Positions 14,976 through 21,029 of a DNA stretch of 22,827 nt are shown here, one piece after another; the stretch's first letter is position 1; each line of letters begins with the position of its first letter. The notes below the pieces were generated by a model. That model did not search any database. It was not told the origin of the DNA and saw only the letters and a program-made list of their open reading frames with translations. Source of the DNA: Paracoccaceae bacterium (lineage in GTDB: Bacteria > Pseudomonadota > Alphaproteobacteria > Rhodobacterales > Rhodobacteraceae); contig JALQYS010000119.1 of NCBI GenBank assembly GCA_023254015.1, forward strand, positions 1 through 22,827, in the 5' to 3' direction. The translations under genes and the position numbers were made by a program.

Positions 14976-15682
14976 CCATCGCCATCATCGAAGACAACCC
15001 TGCCCTGTGCGAGGCGCTGACCGACGTTTTGGCCGCAGAAGGGCATGACGTCGAAGGGTTCAACAGCGCCGAGGCATTCTGGGCACGGGGGGATGCCAGC
15101 CCTTATGACGTGCTGGTCCTTGACCTGAACTTGCCGGGGGAAGACGGCATTTCTTTCGCCCGCCGCGTCCGGGCCATCAACCCGGATGTCGGCATCGTGA
15201 TGCTGACAGCCCGAGGCGAGCCGAACGAGCGGCGGATCGGCTATGAAAACGGGGCGGATATCTACCTGACAAAACCCAGCTCGGCGCCGGAACTGACCGC
15301 ATCGGTCAGCGCGCTTGCCCGCCGTCTCAGGCGCAACCGCCGCGAAGAACCGGCGCTTGTTCTGGATGGCGCGGCCATGACCCTGTCGGGCGGCGCAGAG
15401 CCCGTCGCGCTTTCGGCCGCCGAGGTCGATCTGCTGACGGCCTTTCTTGATGCCCCGAACCACCGGGTGTCGATCAGCCGGATCGCGGCCCTGATGGGAG
15501 GAGAGGTCGGGATCAGCAAGGCCGCCATCGAAGTCAGGATCGTGCGGCTGCGCAAGAAGATGATGATGGCGGGGGCATCAGGCCAGCCGATCAAGGTCAT
15601 CCGCAACTATGGCTATCAGCTGTCGAACCAAAAAATCGCAAAGGTGACGTCATCGCCCAGCCGTGGCCGGATGCCCGGCTGA
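14969..15682 (+). CDS. OmpR-family response regulator
   Basis: The 237-residue product has a receiver domain (residues 2 to about 115) and a C-terminal winged helix (about 140-228, ending VIRNYGYQLS). The acidic pocket is Glu8-Asp9, the phosphorylation site is Asp52 (VLVLDLNLPGEDG), with Thr80 and Lys102 (YLTKPS) completing the active site. The start is placed at the ATG inside ATGCTGA, which overlaps the kinase stop and has AGGA 10 bases upstream. The alternative ATG at 14960 would add MAA but sits directly against the AGGA. Overlap with the kinase gene implies translational coupling and that the two proteins are cognate partners. The gene is convergent with the Lon-type protease gene. Target genes are unknown; the direct repeat upstream of the kinase gene is one candidate site. 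Confidence 0.92.
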   Translation: MLTIAIIEDNPALCEALTDVLAAEGHDVEGFNSAEAFWARGDASPYDVLVLDLNLPGEDGISFARRVRAINPDVGIVMLTARGEPNERRIGYENGADIYLTKPSSAPELTASVSALARRLRRNRREEPALVLDGAAMTLSGGAEPVALSAAEVDLLTAFLDAPNHRVSISRIAALMGGEVGISKAAIEVRIVRLRKKMMMAGASGQPIKVIRNYGYQLSNQKIAKVTSSPSRGRMPG

Positions 15683-15734
15683 TCTGGCGTCAGGGCCGGT
15701 TTTCCCGTCTTTTGGACGCAGCGGCGGGGCCTGC

Positions 15735-18218
15735 CTATTCGTCCGGATCTGCCGGAAAATCCGTGTCTTGCGGGTTTGTGAAATCGCGCAAGGCCTCGGC
15801 AAAGTCGCGCAGGCGCAATTCGACATTGGCATTGACCGAGCCATCCTCGAACATCCCGTTGCCCGATCGGCGTCCGGCGGTGATGCCGGTCAGAAGCTCC
15901 ATCGCCTCATCGACATGCGAGATGGCATAGATGCGGAACCGGCGTTGTGCCACGGCTTCGACCACATCGGGGCGCAGCATCAGGTTGCGCACATTGCGGC
16001 GCGGGATCAGGACGCCTTGCTGGCCGGTCAGCCCCGCGGCCTTGCATGTGTCGAAAAAGCCTTCGATCTTTTCGTTCACCCCGCCGATGGGCTGGATCTC
16101 GCCCATCTGGTTGATCGATCCGGTGATCGCAAGCGACTGGGAAATCGGCAGGCCGGACAGCGCCGAAAGCAACGCGCAAAGTTCCGCCGCCGAGGCGCTG
16201 TCGCCTTCGATGCCGCCATAGCTTTGTTCGAACACCAGACTTGCCCAAAGCGACAGCGGCACATCGCTGGCATAATGCGTCGCAAGGTAGGACGACAGGA
16301 TCAGCACCCCCTTGGAATGGATCGGGCCGCCCAGCTTGACCTCACGCTCGATGTCGATGACCTTGCCCGTGCCCATGCGCACCCTTGCGGTGATGCGCAC
16401 CGGCAGGCCAAAGGTCAAAAGCCCGCTGCCGGTGACGGTCAGGCCGTTGATCTGGCCCACCGTGCCGCCGGCGGTGGAGACCATCAGCGTGCCTTCGTGG
16501 ATCATCTCTTGCAGCCGTTCGCGCACCCTGTCGCCGCGATGTTCGGCGGCGGCGCGGGCCGAAGCGATGTGGCTGGCGTCGATCACCCGCTTGTCACCTG
16601 CCCGTGCGATGAAATCGGCCTCGCGCAGCAGATCCCAAAGGGCGCTGATGCGCAGGGTCATCCGCCCCTGATCCTCGGCCGCGCGCGAGGCCAGGTCGAT
16701 CAGGGCGGCCACGCCATCGCGGCTGACCGGCTGCAGCCCGTCGCGCTGGCAGGCCCCGGCGACCATTCGGGCAAAAAGCCCGGCACTTTCGGGGGTGCGG
16801 GGTGTGTCATGGCTGAAATCGGCAGCCAGTTTGAAAAGGCGGCTGAAATCGGGGTCATGCAGCGACAGCAGCAGATGCAGCATCGCATCGCCAACCAGCA
16901 CCACCCGCACCTGCAGCGGAATCGGTTCCGGCTCCAGCGAGCTGGTCGAAATCAGGCTCAGCATTTCGGCGGCGGAGCTGATGCGGATCGACCGCGTCTC
17001 AAGACTGCGCTTCAGCGCCTCCCAAGCCATGGGTTCGCTCAGAACCCGCAGGGCGTCCAGCACCAGAAAGCCGCCGTTGGCTCGATGCAGCGCGCCCGAT
17101 CGGATCAGGGTGAAATCGGTGACCAGTGCGCCCTGGGTCGAGATATGGTCAACCTTGCCGATCAGGTTCGACAGCGAGGGCAGCGGTTCGGTCACGATCG
17201 GCGCCCCGGCCCCGGCGGCAGGATCGTTCGACACCATCACATTGGCGGCATAGCGGTGAAAGGCCGGATCGTCGTGCAGCCGCACGCGGGCGGCGGGAAA
17301 CGGGCCTTCCTGCCGCCCGCTGCCCGCCCGCAGAAAGATTTCGGTGTTCTCGATCAGATCCGTGCGCAGGGCGTCCAGATAGGGCCCCAGCGGCCCGATC
17401 GCGCCAAAGTCCTGAAACACGCCGGCCAGCGCGTCGTCCACCGTCTGCTCGGCCATTTCGGCGTTCAGAAGGGCGACGGCGGCGCGGTGTTCCTTTTCCA
17501 GCCGTGGCACGGATTTGAGATATTTTGCCAGATCCTTTTCGGTCTGGTTGACGGCCGTTTCAATCTGCTTGCGGTCAGCCTCGGACAGATGGGCAAAGTC
17601 GTCCTGCTTGATCACCTCGCCGTTGCGCAGGCCCGCGATGGCAAAGCCCATCGGCGTGCGCAGGATGGTCACGTCGCGCTGATGCGACTTGGACACCACC
17701 TTTTCAAAGGCCTCCTGCTTGCGGCTGGCAAGACGCTGTTCCAGCGCGCTGCGGCGGTTCTGATACTGTTCGGAATCGAACAGCGCCGGGATGTCGGTGG
17801 CCAGATCGTCCACCAGCGCCTCCAGCGCCTTTTGCAGGGGGCGCGCCGTGCCGGGGGGCAAGGACAGGGCCTTTGGCCGGTCGGGGTTGGCAAAGTCGTT
17901 CACATAGACCCAGTCGCAGGGCACCGGCCGTTTGGCGGCCTCGGCCTCCAGCAGGCTTTGCACCGCGGAATGGCGGCCGGCCCCGGCAGGGCCAAGCACG
18001 AACAGGTTGAAATCGGCATGCGGAATGCTGGCGGCCAGCCGGATCGCGTCCAACGCGCGGTCCTGGCCGATCAGGCCGGGCAGGGGGTCGATTTCGGACG
18101 TGTCCTGAAAGGTGAAAAGGGCAGGGTCGCAGCCAAGATGCAGATCCCGGGCCGTCAGAAGCTGGGGCGAGGTTGCGGTAGCAGGATCAGCCCCACGGCT
18201 GGTTGATTTGCGGGCCAT
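15735..18218 (-). CDS. Lon_2-family ATP-dependent protease (AAA_32/LonB-like)
   Basis: The 827-residue cytoplasmic protein combines an AAA+ ATPase with a C-terminal Lon protease. The Walker A loop reads GPAGAGRHS (76-84), with Arg instead of Lys, which I recall as normal in this family. A helical insertion follows (about 160-330), then the Walker B region ANGGFLVLDA. The proteolytic dyad is Ser674 (GDSASAAEL) and Lys717 (GGVNEKIEGFF), 43 residues apart as in Lon. It lacks the N-terminal Lon substrate domain, so it is not housekeeping Lon but the Lon_2/LonB-like type seen in many proteobacteria. The start at 18218 follows AAAGG 7 bases upstream; an earlier in-frame start at 18257 would add 13 residues and lacks support. 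It is divergent from a LysR gene across 189 bases. Substrates are unknown; a role in protein quality control is inferred. Confidence 0.92.
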   Translation of the reverse strand: MARKSTSRGADPATATSPQLLTARDLHLGCDPALFTFQDTSEIDPLPGLIGQDRALDAIRLAASIPHADFNLFVLGPAGAGRHSAVQSLLEAEAAKRPVPCDWVYVNDFANPDRPKALSLPPGTARPLQKALEALVDDLATDIPALFDSEQYQNRRSALEQRLASRKQEAFEKVVSKSHQRDVTILRTPMGFAIAGLRNGEVIKQDDFAHLSEADRKQIETAVNQTEKDLAKYLKSVPRLEKEHRAAVALLNAEMAEQTVDDALAGVFQDFGAIGPLGPYLDALRTDLIENTEIFLRAGSGRQEGPFPAARVRLHDDPAFHRYAANVMVSNDPAAGAGAPIVTEPLPSLSNLIGKVDHISTQGALVTDFTLIRSGALHRANGGFLVLDALRVLSEPMAWEALKRSLETRSIRISSAAEMLSLISTSSLEPEPIPLQVRVVLVGDAMLHLLLSLHDPDFSRLFKLAADFSHDTPRTPESAGLFARMVAGACQRDGLQPVSRDGVAALIDLASRAAEDQGRMTLRISALWDLLREADFIARAGDKRVIDASHIASARAAAEHRGDRVRERLQEMIHEGTLMVSTAGGTVGQINGLTVTGSGLLTFGLPVRITARVRMGTGKVIDIEREVKLGGPIHSKGVLILSSYLATHYASDVPLSLWASLVFEQSYGGIEGDSASAAELCALLSALSGLPISQSLAITGSINQMGEIQPIGGVNEKIEGFFDTCKAAGLTGQQGVLIPRRNVRNLMLRPDVVEAVAQRRFRIYAISHVDEAMELLTGITAGRRSGNGMFEDGSVNANVELRLRDFAEALRDFTNPQDTDFPADPDE

Positions 18219-18240
18219 CGCAATGCCTTTGCTGTCTTGT

Positions 18241-18266
18241 CCCCGATCTTGCGGCAAGGGTCGGGG
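18241..18266. repeat. Imperfect inverted repeat in the Lon leader
   Basis: CCCCGATCTTGC (18241-18252) pairs, with a bulge, to GCAAGGGTCGGGG (18254-18266) just 23 bases upstream of the protease start codon. It may be an operator or an RNA hairpin in the minus-strand 5' leader. It is imperfect, so confidence is low. Confidence 0.3.
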
Positions 18267-18407
18267 TCAGACCACCACAGGGGGGCAAACCTGTCAACCA
18301 CGACATTCCGCCCGATCAGACCGGGGCAGGGCGCGGGGCTTTCTGTTTGATCCACCGGTTTCCTGGCGTATCGTGCAGAAAAGCTGGACGATCACAGGGG
18401 CGGCGCG

Positions 18408-19304
18408 ATGGACAAACTGACGGCGATGCGCACCTTTGTCGCCGTGCTGGATGCGGGGTCCTTTTCCGGCGCGGCCGCGGCTCTTGGCGTGCCCAAGACG
18501 CGTGTGTCGCAGCGCGTGCAGGAACTGGAGGCGGCCCTGTCGGTGCGCCTTTTGTATCGCACGACCCGGGCGCTGTCCTTGACCGACGAGGGGCGGATCT
18601 ATCACGAGAAATGCGTGCAGATCCTTGAAGAGATCGACGCGACGGAAACCGCGCTTGGCCGCAAGCATGAAACGCCGACCGGGCGGCTTCGGGTGTCGTG
18701 CATGAGCCTGCTTGCCCGCAGCCTCTTGCTGCCCCGCATTGCCGAGTTCCAGCGCCTTTATCCCAATGTGCAGATCACCCTGTCGGTTTCCGACCGGCTC
18801 GCCAATCTGACCGAGACAGGGTTTGACTGCGCGCTGCGCGGTGGAAAACTTGAGAATTCCTCGATGATTTCCCGTCATCTGGGCGAGTTTCGCTTTGGCC
18901 TTTTCGCGTCGCCGGATTGGGTCGCACGCCGGGGCCTGCCCGATCAGGTCGGGGATCTGACCGCCGATCAGTGCATCATGATGACAAGCCAGAAAGACGG
19001 GCAAACCCGCCCCTGGGATCTGCGGGGGCCCGAGGCGGCCTGCACCATCGCCGGGCCTGCGGGCTTTGAGACGGATGACGATCAGGCGGCATTGGACGCC
19101 GCACTTGCGGGGGCGGGGATCGTGCTTTGTGCCGAGTTCGCCGCCGCCCAGCATCTGCGTGACGGCAAGCTGGTGCGCATCTTGCCGCAGTGGTCGGGCG
19201 TGAACCGGCCGATCTATTTCATCTATCCCACCCGGCGCTTTCTGGCGGCGAAACTGCGCTGTTTTCTGGATTGGTCCACCGCCGTGATCCACCAGACCTC
19301 CTGA
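18408..19304 (+). CDS. LysR family transcriptional regulator (CrgA/AaeR-like branch)
   Basis: The 298-residue product has an N-terminal LysR helix-turn-helix (about residues 1-60: MDKLTAMRTFVAVLDAGSFSGAAAALGVPKTRVSQRVQELE) and an effector domain (about 90-295) of the CrgA-like LTTR branch, recognised by LRVSCMSLLARSLLLPRIAEFQRLYP. The ATG at 18408 is preceded by AGGGGCGG. It is divergent from the Lon-type protease and lies 191 bases upstream of the YdhR-like/VOC/cupin set in the same direction, so control of those three genes is the simplest hypothesis. The effector is unknown; related regulators often respond to aromatic or quinone-like compounds. Confidence 0.92.
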   Translation: MDKLTAMRTFVAVLDAGSFSGAAAALGVPKTRVSQRVQELEAALSVRLLYRTTRALSLTDEGRIYHEKCVQILEEIDATETALGRKHETPTGRLRVSCMSLLARSLLLPRIAEFQRLYPNVQITLSVSDRLANLTETGFDCALRGGKLENSSMISRHLGEFRFGLFASPDWVARRGLPDQVGDLTADQCIMMTSQKDGQTRPWDLRGPEAACTIAGPAGFETDDDQAALDAALAGAGIVLCAEFAAAQHLRDGKLVRILPQWSGVNRPIYFIYPTRRFLAAKLRCFLDWSTAVIHQTS

Positions 19305-19349
19305 TTGGCCCGCGGTGGTGCGGCGCAATCCTGGGTGGATTTTCCCCTT

Positions 19350-19413
19350 ATTGTCCAGAAAACCTGCCCAGAGAATCGCGATATTCGTGCATTGTCCACC
19401 GGGTGAAACCTGC
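19350..19413. repeat. Direct repeat pair flanking a short palindrome upstream of the YdhR-like gene
   Basis: ATTGTCCA is followed by AAACCTGC twice: at 19350-19357 with 19360-19367, and at 19391-19398 with 19406-19413 (inner spacing 2 and 7 bases). The 8-bp palindrome ATCGCGAT (19375-19382) lies between the copies. This arrangement is a candidate binding region for the upstream LysR protein. Confidence 0.4.
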
Positions 19414-19460
19414 GAAGCTGCTTCAAGTTCAAACCACTTTCGCAGGCAAGACGCCGAAAG
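19409..19460 (+). repeat. Alternative stem-loops in the YdhR-like gene leader
   Basis: CCTGCGAA (19409-19416) can pair with TTCGCAGG (19439-19446), while CTTTCG (19437-19442) can instead pair with CGAAAG (19455-19460). A small GAAGC-T-GCTTC hairpin (19414-19424) competes as well. A 9-base repeat AGGCAAGAC occurs at 19444-19452 and 19484-19492, the latter next to the start codon. The pairings are real in sequence; a regulatory RNA role is speculative. Confidence 0.3.
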
Positions 19461-19495
19461 GCCGGCTGCCTGAGGGCAACAGAAGGCAAGACAAC

Positions 19496-19804
19496 ATGGC
19501 AATCATCCTGCAAGTCGATTTTCCTTTTGCCGGCCCCTGGGGCGATGAGATGGCCGCGGCCATGGACGGGTTGGCGCAGGATATTGCCGGCGAACCGGGC
19601 CTGCAGTGGAAAATCTGGACCGAGAATGCCCAGACCCAACGGGCCGGCGGCATCTATTGCTTTGACACCGCCGAGGCCGCGCAGGCCTACGCCGACAAGC
19701 ATCTGGCGCGGCTTGCCAGTTTCGGAATTACCGGCATCGTCGCCCATCACTTCGCGATCAATGCCCCCCTGTCCAAGGTGACCCGGTTCCAACAGACGGC
19801 CTGA
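19496..19804 (+). CDS. ydhR: YdhR-like small monooxygenase (ABM fold)
   Basis: The 102-residue product matches the YdhR family, small dimeric ferredoxin-like (antibiotic biosynthesis monooxygenase-type) proteins. Family hallmarks are the opening ILQVDFPFAGPWGDEM, the EPGLQWKIWTEN stretch, AGGIYCFDTAEAAQAYADKHLARL and the closing NAPLSKV. Length matches the family (about 100 residues). The ATG at 19496 follows GAAGG about 9 bases upstream; longer in-frame starts reach back into the LysR gene and are not credible. It heads a set with the VOC and cupin genes (54-base gap to the first). YdhR proteins are proposed to oxidise aromatic or quinone-type compounds without cofactors, but the true activity is not established. 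Confidence 0.88.
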   Translation: MAIILQVDFPFAGPWGDEMAAAMDGLAQDIAGEPGLQWKIWTENAQTQRAGGIYCFDTAEAAQAYADKHLARLASFGITGIVAHHFAINAPLSKVTRFQQTA

Positions 19805-19858
19805 GCCATCGCTAGGGCCGTTCAGACCACCATCCCACATCCGGCGAGGGAGCCAGAC

Positions 19859-20443
19859 ATGAAACAGATCCTCTTGACCGCAGCCCTGCTGCTTGCGCCC
19901 GGCGCGGCCCTGGCCGAGCCGATGCCCGGCATGCGGGGCATCAACCATATCGGGCTGACGGTTCCCGATCTTGCGCAGGCCGAAAGCTTTTTCGGCGATG
20001 TGCTGGGCTGCGAAAAGGCAACCTCTTTCGGCCCGTTCAAGGACGATCAGGGCACCTTCATGCAGGATCTTCTGGATGTCGATCCGCGCGCGGTGATCGA
20101 AACCATTTCCCTGATGCGCTGCGGCAACGGCTCCAACATCGAGCTTTTCAAATACACCGCGCCCGACCAGAAAACCGTGACCGCGCGCAATAGCGACATC
20201 GGCGGCCATCACATCGCCTTTTACGTCGACGACATCGACGCCGCCGCCGCCTATCTGAAATCGCAGAACATCCGCACTCTGATGGGGCCGCTGCCGGTGA
20301 ACGAAGGACCGGCCGCCGGGCAGGCGATCCTTTATTTCTTTGCGCCCTGGGGGCTGCAACTGGAGGCGATCTCGTTCCCGCAAGGCATGGCCTATGAAAA
20401 GGACGGCGGGCCCGTGCTTTGGTCAAACGTGACCGGCAAGTGA
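19859..20443 (+). CDS. VOC (glyoxalase/bleomycin-resistance/dioxygenase) family protein with signal peptide
   Basis: The 194-residue product starts with a clear Sec signal peptide (MKQILLTAALLLAPGAALA, cleavage after Ala19 before EP) and continues as a VOC fold. The usual metal ligands of the family are at His30 (GINHIGLTVPD), Glu95 (NIELFKY), His117 or His118 (GGHHIAFYVDDID) and Glu169 (LQLEAIS), an intact H-E-H-E set, so a divalent-metal enzyme in the periplasm is expected. The start is supported by GAGGGAG upstream. It lies between the YdhR-like and cupin genes, likely one transcript. Lactoylglutathione lyase, dioxygenase or isomerase activity cannot be told apart from sequence. Export is unusual for this family. 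Confidence 0.9.
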   Translation: MKQILLTAALLLAPGAALAEPMPGMRGINHIGLTVPDLAQAESFFGDVLGCEKATSFGPFKDDQGTFMQDLLDVDPRAVIETISLMRCGNGSNIELFKYTAPDQKTVTARNSDIGGHHIAFYVDDIDAAAAYLKSQNIRTLMGPLPVNEGPAAGQAILYFFAPWGLQLEAISFPQGMAYEKDGGPVLWSNVTGK

Positions 20444-20450
20444 TCAAGGG

Positions 20451-20469
20451 CCGGGCGATCAACGCCCGG
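20451..20469 (+). repeat. Hairpin between the VOC and cupin genes
   Basis: CCGGGCG (20451-20457) and CGCCCGG (20463-20469) form a perfect 7-bp stem with a 5-base loop in the 46-base gap. It ends 9 bases before the cupin Shine-Dalgarno. Without a T-tract it is more likely an mRNA stability or attenuating element than a terminator. Confidence 0.4.
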
Positions 20470-20489
20470 TCGACAACAGGAGAGTGGAC

Positions 20490-20942
20490 ATGACAAAACC
20501 CCTGCAGGGCGGCATCACCCGCAACGGTGACGGCTATGAAGAGGTGGAATGGAACATCCTTGGGCAGCGCTATTTCCCCAAGGCCGAATGCGATTCAAGC
20601 TTTGCCTTCGAGACGAACTCGGACCCGGGCCAGTTCGTGCCGGTTCATATCCATCCGACACAGGACGAATTCATTCTGGTGCAGGAAGGCCAGCTTGAGC
20701 TGAAGCTGGATGGCAAATGGACCACCGCCCGCGCTGGCGATCTGGTGCGCATGCCGCGCGGCATCCCGCATGGCTATTTCAACAAGTCGGATACGCCGGC
20801 CCGGGCGCTGTTCTGGGTGTCGCCGGCGGGCAAGCTGCCCGATCTGTTCCGGGTGTTGCACAACATGTCGGATGTGGATGAGGTGGTCAAAGCCTCTGCC
20901 GCCCATGAGGTGGACTTCCTGCCACCCGAAGCGAACGACTGA
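20490..20942 (+). CDS. Small cupin domain protein
   Basis: The 150-residue single-domain cupin carries both conserved motifs. Motif 1 (GQFVPVHIHPTQDEFILVQEG, about 47-67) supplies His53, His55 and Glu60. Motif 2 (GDLVRMPRGIPHGYFN, 83-98) supplies His94. The metal site is therefore complete (3-His/1-Glu), compatible with a dioxygenase, isomerase or sugar-binding role. The ATG at 20490 is preferred over a GTG at 20484, because AGGAG at 20478-20482 is spaced 7 bases from the ATG and overlaps the GTG position. No signal peptide. It is the last gene of the YdhR-like/VOC/cupin set and is convergent with the FadJ-like gene. The substrate is unknown. Confidence 0.9.
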   Translation: MTKPLQGGITRNGDGYEEVEWNILGQRYFPKAECDSSFAFETNSDPGQFVPVHIHPTQDEFILVQEGQLELKLDGKWTTARAGDLVRMPRGIPHGYFNKSDTPARALFWVSPAGKLPDLFRVLHNMSDVDEVVKASAAHEVDFLPPEAND

Positions 20943-20948
20943 CGCTTT

Positions 20949-20988
20949 CCAGCGCCCCCTGCTGCCGTGATGGGCCGGGGGCGTCTGG
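20949..20988. terminator. Hairpin between the cupin and FadJ-like genes
   Basis: CCAGCGCCCCC (20949-20959) pairs with GGGGGCG-T-CTGG (20977-20988) with a single bulge and a 17-base loop, 7 bases after the cupin stop. The stem sits between two convergent genes and could serve both. Only a short T run follows (CATTTCG). Confidence 0.5.
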
Positions 20989-21029
20989 CATTTCGTGCGA
21001 TCAAGGGCCGATCCGGCGGCAGGATTGGC

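Noticed and set aside
17967..17993. Arg instead of Lys in the Walker A loop of the Lon-type protease (GPAGAGRHS)
   Set aside because: Looked like a lost ATPase site, but GxGR in this position is, to my knowledge, usual in the AAA_32/Lon_2 family, so it is not evidence of inactivation.
15663..18206. 847-codon open frame on the plus strand opposite the Lon-type protease gene
   Set aside because: It is an antisense shadow in GC-rich DNA; the product is low-complexity (H, Q, G, R rich) without domains, while the minus strand encodes a complete Lon_2 protease with S674/K717.
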